The notes beneath the pieces are model-generated. The model saw nothing but the letters and a program-made list of their open reading frames with translations, made no database searches and was not told the DNA's origin. The position numbers and the translations under genes were made by a program. A stretch of DNA of 64,000 nt, from the NCBI GenBank assembly GCA_900239685.1, contig OENT01000727.1, positions 1 through 64,000 of the forward strand, in the 5' to 3' direction. This DNA comes from Rotaria macrura (Eukaryota; Rotifera; Eurotatoria; Philodinida; Philodinidae). This document shows, piece after piece, positions 10,650-23,700 of the stretch (its first letter is position 1; the number at the start of each line of letters is the position of its first letter).

Positions 10650-13600
10650 CTAATTGTTATTTATTTGAACACGAAACCATGTTTGAACATTTTCAGCTTC
10701 AGTTAATGGTGATCCATCAAAATAAGGTATTAACCATTCCGATGGTGTAACATGAACACGTGTTGAATATTGACATGGCGCCTAGGAAAATACATGTTTA
10801 CAAGCATTACTAGTTATTTTTCATAGTTTTGAACTTAAGCTCATGATTGGATAAGAAAACCATAGAAAATTTAACTTTGAACTAAAGATTCTTGCACTCA
10901 TTATAATCTTTATATGAAACTTCAGAAAAAAAAAAGACTTGGCACTAGAGATTGTCCATAGATTAACACTTGTACAATCAAAGATTTCCAGTGAAATAAA
11001 GTTACATATCTTGTACAAAAACAATTCCTCACTGCGCAACATTCAATAAGATTATTGTATTTTTGTGAAAGAGTATAGTATTGTTTGCCATTTTTTGAAT
11101 GTAATCTAAAGAAAAATTGCCGTATGAGCATACTACTTCATACGTAGTCAAAAATTCAGATATTTGGAAAATATCGTTTCGATCGTCTTATACGTGTTTG
11201 TATACGAAACTTTATAGTTCTGATATGTTATTCATATATTTCATTTTTTAGAATACTTAAAAATTACAATGGTATATAAATGATTCTTTTCATTGTAATC
11301 AATAATGAACACAGTTTGACTTTCATTCATGAAACAGTGTTTTCATATTCTTACTTGTAAGTAAACTAAATCTGGTTTAGCAACTGGTATCAATTGATGG
11401 GTTTGTATCCATCGATCAAATGTATCGATATTATCTAAACCTAATAAACTTTTATACGAACGTTGATCAATAGGACTAGCAAGTAGTGTTGTTGGACTAT
11501 GAAATAATGTTGATAATAATGGTAGTGGACTTTTGATAGATCTTTTTTTATCGGTAAGAAAAACAAAAAACGAAGTATGAACAAATGACAATAGACATAG
11601 TAGAATTCTTACTCATAAGGTACACGAACCACTGATACAAGATCAGCAGGCATTTGAAGTGAATCAATATAATCAGCAAGATCAATTTTGGCGATAACTA
11701 AACATCGTTTACCTTTTTCATCAGCTATTTGATAAAGAACTCGTTTGATCTGAATACAACAACAAAAAGAAAAACTTATCTCACTAGATTTTCGTTCAGA
11801 AAATAAAATACAAAAATCAAGGCAATAATGAAGAATTTCTACATACATACAATGGATGACGTATACGCCAATCAAGTTCAATCGTCGGATAATGAAAACA
11901 ATCGAAAACAACGTCGAACGATGCAGAGAGATGTTTCAATAGTTTAGATGAATCTTCAGCAAGCTATAAATACAATGATAAATTCATACAACTATGACGA
12001 ACCATAATTGTGTAAGAATCATACTTTCGGACAATGATATTCAAGTAACGTTTGAAAATTATTACGTATATATGAATGTAAAATTTGACATTCTTGTTCA
12101 TCGGGTTGGACAGTCGAAAGCGTTGTTTTACCATCGAGAGATGTACCACTGAAATATGAAGAAGTTGATAAAAATAAGTATGTAAGAATCGAAAAATAAA
12201 CAGTACAGCATACTTTGGATAAAAACAGATGTAATCACATTTATATTTAACAGGATCGACTCTAAATTGAATGAAGAAAATATTAAACAATAAATCAATC
12301 AAGTATTGAAGAACTACATGTGTTTACTTATCATCAATCGATATTCATGATTAATGATAAAGTTTGATATTGACATCAATCAGATTGCCAAGACTCTTCT
12401 CAAAACAGAATAATTATAATTTCATTATGTAACTCATTCTAATGATATTTAAAGAAAACTTATTCGAACGGTTATAAACTATGATTGATTATCTTCTTAA
12501 ATCTATTATTGTTGATTCCGATATAGATGCATGATGGTATTGTAGTGCACGAATATCATGTTGAAAATGCCATTATTTTATTGATTAATTATGTTTGTAC
12601 GCATACTTAAACATGTTTCCTGTTCTCGATCGCATAAGATAATTTTACCGAATGTCATCTATTTTTAAATATGTAAGTATATCACAACTTTTCAATTCTT
12701 GACACCATACAATCAATGACTTACGAGAGACCGATTAGAAAAAGAACCGCTCTATTCTATGCTAAAATTAATCACAAGACACAAGATTAAATTCGTCTAT
12801 TCATAGGCTATTGTAAGTGTAAATATGTCGATTTCGTCTAGAATTATATTAGTTCTATGAAAATTTAATCAGAAAAAGTATTCAACTTGCTCACAATAAC
12901 AATAACAGTGTATGTATATGAGAAATGAAATTTCAAGTATTGTTTAATTTAGAGATCTTTCCCATGCGCATACTCATTTCTTGTGTTTCTCAAAACAAAA
13001 CGGTGTAAAACAGAAGTTTGAAACTCTAAAGTCTTCAATACTTCCTTTAAAAAAATGTATGCAAATTGAGCAGATTCGAAAAACAACAGGAGGTTTCTTC
13101 TTAGTTGAATTCTGACGTAACTAAGTTATCACTCATGTATTTCCTTCCTACAATACTGTTTTACATCATAGTACATACTCGTTTAATTTTTTTTCTAATG
13201 ATTTTACAAATGATAATGGTGGTATGTAACCGTTGTTTGCAGTTTTCTCAAGTAATTTAATTAATATTTCAATTTGTTTCGTGTTTTCTCCCGTTAAATA
13301 ATTTGTGAATGTTTCATAAGCTTGCGATGTTTTAGCTATTAAATAATAATCACTTTCTTTGATTCGTGATGGTGCTAATGGTCGTTTAACTTGTTGATCA
13401 AGTGTAACTTTTTGTTTCATGTCAAATGTTGAATTTGTATTTGGTATTCGTATTCGTTGGCGTTCTTCCTGTGAACGAATTGATTCTGTTTTCGATATAT
13501 TATCAAGTACAGAGAAGAAAAATGTATAATCATGAAATTTAGCAGCTGCCGTTAAAACAAAACCTAATGCTTGTTGCATACCGTCAAGATCATTGTCAAA

Positions 13601-14257
13601 TATAGGCAAATATTTTAAGGATTCTTTCCATTGATGTGTTAATGTTAATCCAGCAACGATAGGTAAAGCAAGCATAGCATCTGGAATAATGTTATATGAA
13701 AGAAATTCTTGATAGGCATCCAATAAAATCTTTTCATCTAAACAATATTCATTTAATTCTGGTCGAATATCAATTTCACGTCCCAATAATAATAACATAG
13801 CTAAACTTGTTGGTGTCAATGGAATTTTTTCATATTGTAAATAATTTATATACGATAGAGCCATGAGGACACGTTGATAATGAATACATTCATGTAGAAA
13901 GATGCCATCAAATAGACGTGATACGCCAATATCTTTTTTAACAAGATAATCACGAAACGTTGTCCATTGTTCAATATCAATGTAACCATCATGCATATAG
14001 CGTAATATTTGTCGTACATTGGAACGTATGACTAGTGGACGATGAAATTCTGATTGTTGAACATCAACACGATTGACAGCTTCTATCCAATCGTAGTAAG
14101 TTGTTTGTAAACGTTTATAAGCATACATCGATGTTTTTATAGGTTTTTTATTTATCCGAATTTCAGATTTTTTGTCAACTACTGTCATTGCCCATCGCTT
14201 GGAATAAACGAATGTTTTACTAAATAACGATAATTGACGAAATCGATTCGAAAGCAT
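10650..14257 (-). CDS. PRORP-like paralog with degenerate catalytic site (candidate pseudoenzyme)
   Basis: Seven exons, 5' to 3': 14257-13179, 12261-12214, 12148-12025, 11963-11847, 11749-11613, 11541-11355 and 10781-10650; about 607 residues. I start at 14257 (MLSNRFRQLSLFSKTF, mitochondrial-type) because a GTTTGTTTCAG acceptor lies just upstream, inside the frame that would begin at 14314. The C-terminal half aligns throughout with PRORP: FDVVFDCFH for the VIDGLN strand, a CLVIAK strand, STLFHSPTTLLASP for the YAALH...LTSD segment, and WLIPYF near the end. Five introns share position and phase with the neighbouring PRORP. The first Asp is kept (about 438), the DD pair is replaced by Lys-Ser (about 505-506) and the last Asp by Pro (about 525). 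No stop or frameshift is seen, so it looks translated. It could bind tRNA, act as a PRORP partner, or be decaying. Confidence 0.82.
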
Positions 14258-14804
14258 CGTGTTTAACAAAAGTTGTTGTGAAATACGATCTGAAACAAAC
14301 ATATTGAAGAACATAGAATAGAAATTTCTTCATTTTCTTGATCACCGAACGAACTGAGAGATGTACGATGCTAGAATTTTAACCTATTTCACTAGCAGAA
14401 AAACTGTTCGAGATTGTTGTCGTACTATTATCTAACAGCATTCCATCATTTCAGTCAAATCCATAAACTATGGTCTTCAGTTATTCAGTAGAGATAACGT
14501 TTTTCTTTCTCATTATTCCAACCTCAGATCATTAAAGATCATATCATAAACTACGATCTACTTCCTCAGAATCTTTCTGAAGAAATGATTACAAGAATGG
14601 CAATGAGATGTGCATGGACCGAGAAACAATTTCGCACCCCTACAATGCATAACAACAACTACATTGTCTTTCATATTTCAATTTCTGCAGGTAATTGTTT
14701 ATACTAACATTTTTTCATTAATCTTTCTCTGAGAAATAAACACAGGTCATTCGTTTTTTATTTAAGACGAAGAAAAACAACCAGATAGACAAACAAAAAG
14801 AACA
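14258..14804. other. Gap between SF3B4 and the PRORP paralog
   Basis: About 590 bases between the SF3B4 stop and the paralog start, same strand. It holds the SF3B4 3' end and the acceptor TTTGTTTCAG at about 14290. No further gene seen. Confidence 0.4.
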
Positions 14805-14810
14805 TTTATT
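14805..14810 (-). terminator. Poly(A) signal AATAAA for SF3B4
   Basis: AATAAA on the minus strand about 40 bases past the SF3B4 stop codon. Confidence 0.5.
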
Positions 14811-14848
14811 TCAATACATAATGCATGACAAAGAAAACAATTATGTAT

Positions 14849-16241
14849 CTATTGCATCATGGGTGGTGGAGGTGGTGGTGGTCGATTTGGTGGTGGTGGT
14901 GGAGGTGGCCGCTAAAAAAAATAAACAAAGGATATTACATATATGTATGAAAAATATAGTAAGACTTACGAATGGAGCTGCTCCTGTTGGTGTTGGAGCT
15001 AATGGTGGGCGTGGCATTTGCTAAAAGGAAAAATAAAGTATACTATATTTATCTCAAAATTTTTTCAACTAATTCATTCAATATCATTTTTCAGATATAT
15101 ACACTCGGTACTCTCATAGAAAATCAAAACGAAGGATGACTAATTGAGAGAAAGAAATCATTCGGTTTGCTCGTCTCATATGATCTATTGTCATCATGAC
15201 ATACCATAGCAAACGGTGGTGGTGGTGGTGGAAGACCCGGTAAACCCGGTGGAATAGGTAGACCACCAAGTGCACCATATGGTAACCATGATGCTATTGG
15301 GAATGGATTGACTGGTGGTGGTACCGGTGGTGCTGGTGCGAATTGTGGTTGATCAGCGAATCTTAAAATTGAAAGAAATTTCAATAGAGAAATACAATTT
15401 CGATTGAAACTAAAGAATACGAACAATGTATGTGGTTTATCTGAATGTGATAATGGATTTTGAGCAGCGAGTAATCGTTCAGCAGCTGAACCATGTCGTT
15501 CACCTTTCGAATCTTTTTTAAATGCATATGAAACTGTGATCGGTCGATTACATAAATATTGACCATTCATCGCTTCTAATGCTGTATCGGATCCATCGAA
15601 ATTAGCAAAATTAATAAACGCATAACCTTTTGAATTTCCTGAATCGGGATCACGCATAATCTAAACGAAAAGACAAAGGTAATCAAGCTTGCATTCATTT
15701 TTCTTTTATCAAATCCTAAAACTTACTTTTGGTGTTTGTAAGATAACACCAAATGCAGAGAATGTATCATATAATAATTTTTCGTCAACTTCTGGGTCAA
15801 GATTACCAATAAATAAATTTGCTCCAACATCAAGATTCTTTTGATGTGCTGATGCCTATAAATACGAACAACGTCGATAAAAATCTTGTAAAAATCAAAA
15901 CTTCGATCTCTACCTTATTAACACGTATAGGTTTACCATAGAGTTTGATCATATTCATTATCTTGATGGCATAGTCTGCATCTTCTTCAGTTAAAAATTC
16001 AACAAAACCGTAACCCTGATGATTGATTGTTACACGATCTTTTGGTTGATGAACATTGACTATTGAATACATCAAAATATAGATTATGATCCAAAGGATT
16101 TCTTTGATGAATAATAAACTTACCAACTGGACCAGCTTGAACAAATAATTCCCAAAGAATAGATTCATTCACACGTTCGTCAAGACCACCAACATAAATT
16201 GTTGCATCTTGGTTTCTTTCAGCTACTGGTACAGCAGACAT
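14849..16241 (-). CDS. SF3B4: Splicing factor 3B subunit 4 (SF3B4/SAP49)
   Basis: Core U2 snRNP protein of the SF3b complex; contacts pre-mRNA near the branch site in the nucleus. Seven exons, 5' to 3': 16241-16124, 16059-15914, 15855-15727, 15660-15425, 15361-15205, 15020-14970 and 14911-14849; 299 residues against 424 in human, the difference being a shorter proline-rich tail. RRM1 begins after SERNQDAT-like [14 protein letters not shown] (RNP2) and has QGYGFVEF (RNP1); RRM2 has LFIGNL and KGYAFINF. The segment [20 protein letters not shown] matches animal SF3B4 almost residue for residue. The tail is Pro/Gly/Met rich and ends in PPPPMMQ. The start is set by a CTTCTTTTTTTAAG acceptor directly before the ATG. 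The exon 4 donor is an unusual GTTCGT, required to keep HTLFADQP in frame. Confidence 0.96.
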
Positions 16242-18015
16242 CTTAAAAAAAGAAGATAAATATTTAACAATATCTTGTGTATGTTAAATATGTAATCTAA
16301 AATTAAGTGTAATAACAGAATTTTCGAGAAGAACAATGTATTAATTTGTACAGAGCCTCACAAAAAAATTGACAAATTCCTTTTTTTCCATATAACCCAA
16401 CGGTAATCTATTTTGATTGGTGGATAATCGGAGAACGAATCATAATCTAGAATTTTCACATGATATAGAGGTCCTACCATTTAGCGTGAGTATGGATATA
16501 ATAAAGATTTATTATCATGCTAAGAGTTTCTCTTATACTTAGACTACAGTCTAATCAATTTTAATACACAGATTGAAATTCTATACGCACGTTTATCTAT
16601 GTAAATGTTATTAAAGAAGACAAGTAAACAATCGACCCTTCAGTGAAGTATGCTATAATATATTGTCAAAGTTCCCGTAGCAACATAATTTATTTATTAA
16701 CTAAAGCCATCATAGAAATAATTATATTTTTAAAACGATAAAAGTATTGCAATTTCAAATATTTATCTTCTATCTTTCTTCTGCTTACTATTATCACGCA
16801 TCAAATATTAATGCTATCATATTTATCAATAGTATCGGCATAATCATGTTGTCTGTCATCAGATAAGAAGGAAGTGTTTTGAAATTCATATAGTCTAACT
16901 AACTGAACTTTTCGAAAAAAAATTGTTCACTACCTATATTGGATTTAATTCTAAAGGGAGATTAGATATTTGGTCTTTTATTTTTAGAAATCTTCATAGG
17001 AGATACACTTTCTGAAAAATCCTTATTGAACAGTTCAATCGATTGAATTTCAGATCTACATAAAAAAATCATTGTTATTTTCCAATTATCATTGATAACT
17101 CACTAAACGAGTATATAGAATGTCATCAACTAATGATTTAGCTAAACAACATTGAAAATATGCTGATGAACAATATATTTATAAGCAAGTTTCCATTCAT
17201 AATGTCAATATATTCGTTTTTACAAAAGAAAAAGTCGAGAAAAAATAATAAATAAACTTTATCCTTGCTGACTTCAGACCTGTTTATTTTGATTATATGT
17301 TGAATCCTTTATTTTTATGGATGCTTCATTCACTCTATGAATGTCAAGTATTTTTTTTCATTTCATGTCAGATTGGAAAAAAACGTGCTAAAGTCTATTA
17401 AAATGATTCGTGTGAAAAAGTTTTTTTGCATCAATAGAGAGCATCGATGTTTGACATCAGAGCTCATATAAAAGCATTTGTATTATCCTTGTCGAAAATT
17501 GAATGGAAACACTTCATAAAGAAAGACAGTTGACAGAGATTGTTATTTTCTGTCCTATGTTGTGATTACATTACATTAGGTTCTCCATCCGTTAAATAAG
17601 ATCCCATATCATTGTAGATTTTCATTTGGTTTACGTACTGCAAGCAGTGAGAACTTGTGACAAAGTTTAATTTTCTTACATAAAAACAATCAGTAGATGT
17701 CATCAGTATCACAACTCATTTATGTTGTTCAGTGTTCTTCCAAAACGAAAAAAGTATGTCGAACATATAAACTATGGAGTGACTGTCTCTGTGCAGTTCA
17801 GTTTACTTGAGATTGAATTTCTCTCTCTCTCTCTCTTTCTTTTTCTTTCTGTTCTTACTTGCTTGAAGCACTGTTTATTTTTGTATCGAATACATTACAA
17901 GAGAAGAGGCTACCCTACACTCTTCATATTTATACATATATACCTTCTTTTTTCTTCATTGCATTAATCTTTTTTTTCTTTATTCTTTAAGGAAAACATG
18001 CATCTCGATACAAAT
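16242..18015. other. Divergent intergenic region SF3B4 / Homer
   Basis: About 1.8 kb between two divergently transcribed genes, so it should hold both promoters. AT-rich, with a CT microsatellite at about 17819-17850. No gene or clear motif seen. Confidence 0.4.
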
Positions 18016-20752
18016 ATGGGGTGAACTAAATTAAATTAAATTAAAACTGTTTAATTCTTTAGTTCTTTTCTTTTTCTTATTAGCGAACAACCACCATTAT
18101 TTGCATGTAAAGCTCATATATTTCAAGTCGATCCTGATACACGTAAAACTTGGTTACCGATATCGAATGGTGCTGGTATGTAAAAGAAAGCACAATTTGA
18201 TTTCAGTAATAAAATAGAAAAGAAAAAGAAACCATACTAATTCAATTCTAGTCAATGTACAAATATTTCATGATTCAGTAAAAAATGTTTATCGCATTTT
18301 ATCTGTTGATGGATCAAAAGTACTTATTAATACAATCGTTACAGCACGAATGAGTTTTACCAAGACATCACAAAAATTTTGTCAATGGGTTGATTCACGA
18401 GCTAATCATGTTTATGGTTTAGGTTTTGCTAACGAAACTGATCTCACGCGAGTAGATAATTTATACGATCGTTTCTTCGTATTGACTTCGACGTATTCAT
18501 TTTGAATGTTTAAGTTCATGGATAAGTTTATTGAAGTTAAAGATGCAACACGTCAAGCACTCAAACAAACTGAACATCGAAGTAGTAGCGTCGATGCTCG
18601 GCAAACACCTCGAGTATGTTTTTGTTCGATTCTTTTAAATTCAACAAATAAAATTTGATCGTTTCATACAAGTCTGAAACTGATTGGTCAGTACAATCTA
18701 ACGGATTAGATTCATCAGCACAAAATCAACTTAAGCAAGAGAATGCTCATCTTAAAATTGCACTTGCTCAAAGGTATATGTACATTCAAAGTAGAATTAT
18801 ATCATTGTTTATTATATAATTCAGTTCAAATAATGCTAAAAAATGGCAAGAAGAATTAGAAATCTTACGTAATAATAATGTAAAATTAACTACAGCATTA
18901 CAAGAAAGTCATGGAAATGTTGAAGAATGGAAACGACAATTACAATTCTATCGAGACGAATGTTCACGTCTTCGACAAATGGTAAAATCAAGAATTAGTA
19001 TTATTATATTTACAATTTAGAGAAAAAGAAGAAGATTTATTCCTTCAAGATACATGAACTTTAAAAGAAAGTCTTCATTAACTCATAATTGTAATTAACT
19101 ATCACTAATTTCAACGAGTATTAGAATAACATTCGGAAAATAATTAGTTTTTATTTGTGATATACACAGTGCTTATTAAATGTGCTACTGAGATGGGAGT
19201 ACTTGAGTACTACAATAGATCTTAAACAGAATGTAGCAAACACACCGTGTACATCGTACGGTTTGTTTTCATCCGAAACCTAATCTTCTTTTCTTCTCTA
19301 TCGCTTATCCTGACATCCGTGCTCAATATAATTCTTAATTACAAAAAGAAAAAGTTCTCCGAGTAAATGTCAAGGTCATTACTGTTATCTTGTAAAGTTA
19401 AGGTCATGATAAACATGAATTTCGACATGTTTAACGCAGGTTTTAGGTATGAAACTTGCAAGATTTTATATATGATAGTAAAATAGACTCGATATTTTAT
19501 GAGGTGTGCACAGTAGTCGCAAGTGACCATCAACTTAGTCGATCAGTGGGTTAGTAACCGATGAGAGTTATGTAGTTATAACTTTGTTCAAATTCCAATC
19601 TAAAAAATTTTAACATTCATTACTGTTGATCTATGTAAGTAATGACCAGATATATACGCGCTAACTTCAAATGAATTTTCATGACATATTTTTCAGGCAA
19701 CGAAATCAATAAGGATAAACTTGGATGCAAACTATTAATCGATATCAAATTCATCCATTTGACATAGATTTCATCCATAGAACTAAGACTATTTCTCGAA
19801 GCGAAACAAATTTCAATCAAGTGATCTGTTTATATCGAATTTTTCATCATTTGACATGATGCTCTTTTCAATTGAATGAAAACCTTGAATCTATAACGTA
19901 TAGTGTAACTACATTATGAGCGATAACAATTAAATATATACACATTTCTGCCACTGTAATCTTGATCCATTGATGTTTCATGTAACATAGAATATTTTTA
20001 AAGTCTAGATCATATTGAAGAATTAAATACATGTATAGTTTTCTAAGAATATGAGCTTTCATTTCACTCTTGAAGATTTTTTTAATTTTCTCTTGTCACA
20101 AGAGCCTAGAATCAATAAGTAGTTCTAGAACTTGTTCGTTTGTTAAGTCATTGAAATGCAACAATTCATATGTGCCGACTATGTCTAGGTTTCAACTCAT
20201 CATCCATCCGGTGAGGCACCAATTAATGAAAAGCAAGAATTAAAAATTCTACTCGATAATGCCGATCAACGTAATCAAGAACAAGAACAGGTATGTTGCT
20301 TTTCTCGCGTCTCATCTTGGTTTGTTGTGTTCTACAAAAAATAATAAATTTTATATTTAGAAAATTCTTCAACTTGAAAATCAAATTCAACGGTATATTA
20401 CTCAAATCAATACTTTAGAAAGTCGTTTAGCTGTATGTTATACGAAAATTATAATTTGTGTCTGTTTTCATTGTCTTACCTTCGTTTTCTTCGAATATTT
20501 TAGTCCAGTGAAGAAGATAATCAAGGACTTCACAATGAAATTGCGAAACTTCAACGACGTTCACCATCAAGTGTATATGTATCTGGTAATGGAACATTAC
20601 CACGTTCAAACAATCGAAATATTCAACAATTAATTCGTCTTCGTGATGTATTTGAAACCAAAACAAATGATTTCAATCAAACACTTCTCGCTAAATCTCA
20701 AGATCTACAACGACTCTGCACACAAATAACTCAAACAATAACAGAATTTTAA
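18016..20752 (+). CDS. HOMER: Homer scaffold protein (EVH1 plus coiled coil)
   Basis: Scaffold that binds PPxxF-type ligands (metabotropic glutamate, IP3 and ryanodine receptors, Shank) and multimerises through its tail. Nine coding exons: 18016-18020, 18084-18175, 18252-18451, 18515-18613, 18673-18773, 18825-18981, 20189-20290, 20361-20432 and 20504-20752; 358 residues, like vertebrate long Homer forms. The first coding exon is only ATGGG, giving MGEQPP as in human MGEQP. The EVH1 domain (about 1-115) has [36 protein letters not shown] and [12 protein letters not shown]. From about 165 to the end it is a heptad-rich coiled coil interrupted by a Ser-rich linker. The 1.2-kb intron between exons 6 and 7 is long for this gene. 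No frame break seen. Confidence 0.95.
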
Positions 20753-23700
20753 TGCAAGATTTCTTTCTTATGTCGAATATTGACTTAACGAATTTGATCA
20801 GATTCTATGTGATGCAACGACCAGAATAATAGAAGAAGAGTGTTACTTTGTGTAGTTGTTTGTTCTTTTTCTTTTGGATCGATATAGGTGCTAATGATTC
20901 ATTTGTTTTTTGTATTTTGTGATAATGAGAGTTCGAACCTTACTTTCTTTGTTTGTTTTTTTTTTGTAAACTGATATTTATTTCTATGCATTCCGAGTAG
21001 TTCAATAGCACGAATACGTATAAAATATGTATATAGATACTTTTGTTTATATTCCATGTGAAAACATCAGTAATTCATGCTTTATTTATGTTCTCAGTAG
21101 TTTGTTTTATTTAATAATAATTATCTTCTATCATTTCTTTTGCTTCTTGTCTATTTTATTGTTCTTGAATAGTTAAAATAATACAAATAATTAATCAATC
21201 ATTTCAAATTAATGATAGTTAAAACTCACTAGATCGACGATTTTGTAAGATAATAAATATGAATATTCAGATCAAGCTCGTCTTTGACTAGTACAAGTTA
21301 GTATCATGTCTTCCATCTATATTTCATCTTTCACTATTGTCTGCAGTTTGATTAAAACTGACAGATAATCCAACGAATCAATCTATGGATTCTTTCGAGT
21401 TAGACATAACCGAAACCATTGAAAGTATATCGAACTGAAAACTTTCACGTAACATGAACAACTTAAAGAGAAGAGGAATATATTTCTCTCTCGAAATGTT
21501 TGAAACTCATTCGAACTATTGCATTAGCATGATCAAGTTAAAACTAAATTATTTTTCTTTGAACTTATCAACAATATATTACAAGAGAGATCCATATCGT
21601 TTAGAAAGTCAAATTTACTCTCGTTAAACTGTAGGTTTGAGTTCCTGAACTAGTTTCTTTAGCATTTACAAAATCTGACTGTAACCACTGACTTAAACTG
21701 AACAATGTCATATTATTAGAGATGTTTTCTTTTAAGTTTTATGAGTAATAATAGTATAAATATGTTGAACGGTTTGATTTAACTGCTGTGTCTATTTTTC
21801 TTGCCACTTTCCACTATAATCAATGGAATTATTCTATTACGACTAATATCTTTCAATATAATGAATGATCGTGTATCTTTCTCATGATTCGAAAAAATTT
21901 GATACCAATAAAAAAGAGATGATTATAAAAAATATGATAAAAACGAAGACAAATTTTTTATTCATTCTCAACCGTTAAATTGACTTTTGTAAAATGTTAT
22001 TCAAAACAAGGTGAAAAATTGCACATCGAATTCGTTTCATTTACGGATTAGTAGGTTGGAAGTTCTCCGGTCAATAATCACGAACAGACAAATTTTTAAA
22101 ACTTGCCAGACAAAGATTTCTTATTCATCCGCTTTCTATTCGTCGCTGTTGAAAAGTGATCTTATTTTTTTAAACTCTTACTGAACTATGATTAGCTATG
22201 CACTGTATTCAATTGTGTATGGAAATGGATTTGTACCCCGACTACATAGGGGATTCTCTCATAATAAATTACTAAATACGTCATTTGTCTCACTTCTGAA
22301 ACAGAATTATCCGTTTTTGATTAGAGATTTCATTGTCTGTTTTGAAATGATGATGTTCTATAACAAGGCAATAATAGAATTCGATACAATCGTAGTAATT
22401 TTTCATTTAAATTATAAGTCGGCGTGATCAAGATTTTATATTACAAAGAAAAATTTATGTTCTTTTTTTTTAAGTTTGAAAAGTAACATTTGGTCACAGA
22501 GTACTTGATGATGAAATAGTCATACGTTGTAAATGAATTACGATTGATAGTTTATGTTTGAATGAAAAACAAAATGATACTGAAATACTTAATTTCACAT
22601 ATACTGTTCGAAATTTAGAATAATTCCTTCTTGTCTACATCGATCAGTAGCATACTGATTTTAGTCATCATCATCACAAATCAATAGCAATATCTACCTT
22701 TCAGATGTTCCATGAATTACTTCATATCTCAATGAAAAAGAACTGTACTCTTTGAAAAGATCAATTCATGTCGTATAACATTTTGACAGATACGATTGAT
22801 CAAGATTGTAGTGTTTAAATGAATAGATAGATCTGTACTTGTCAACATAAATATATCGATCGAACACAGAGAGCTCTATAAAAATATATTGTACATATTC
22901 AACTTCGCAAAGGATAACCATACATAATTATCAAAGTAACATAGCTTGTGTTTTATTCCCACCGTTGTATTGTTCATTGGATAAATCTATTCAATAATTT
23001 TTTTAGAAAAAAATATATTTGTCTGTTGTTGATTTTGTTCAATCATTGTCATAAAAACATATAGACAAATAGCATTGAATTGATACGCATGACACAAACT
23101 ATTGACAGAATGTTTAATAGATTATCATCATATTGACACTGTAAATAACGTGTTATCACTTTGTAATTATATGTTTACAATTATCTTCGTGTTCGTTAAT
23201 ACAATTGTCTAGTCAAATACGAACGACATTTTACATCATACGAACGCTCATATATCGAAATGCATTAGCGATTTCGATTACAACAGATACAGCGACTTAA
23301 CTTTGTATTATGTCATCGTCATTGAGAACTACTATTGATTATATTTTGTTTATACTTCGTTCTTTTGGTATGTTTAACTTTAAGTAAACCAATAATAAAT
23401 ACGAATAAAACACAATACTCATAGTTTCTTACTCTAAATGACATTAACGTATTCGATAGATTAGATTGTTTCTTTTTAAATTTATTGCTGAACACTTCAA
23501 TATGATTTTTCTGTTGAATATATTGTTACAAAAATGATATGATACATAGATTCAATGTAGACGTTCAAATGTAATGAATGAAAAACAAAGAAAACCATGT
23601 TGACATGTAATTATTGTTGACATTAAACAAAGACATTTCTTACCATAGCGCTCTTGTTTAAAATCTCTTTGTATACATGAATAGAAATGTGTTATAGAAT

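Noticed and set aside
14258-14314. Upstream ATG at 14314 as the start of the PRORP paralog
   Set aside because: The 57 bases contain a GTTTGTTTCAG acceptor, and the ATG at 14257 gives a better mitochondrial leader, so the upstream codons are probably intron or outron.
22188-22427. 79-residue frame (+) in the 4.4-kb gap
   Set aside because: No signal, domain or splice context; expected by chance.
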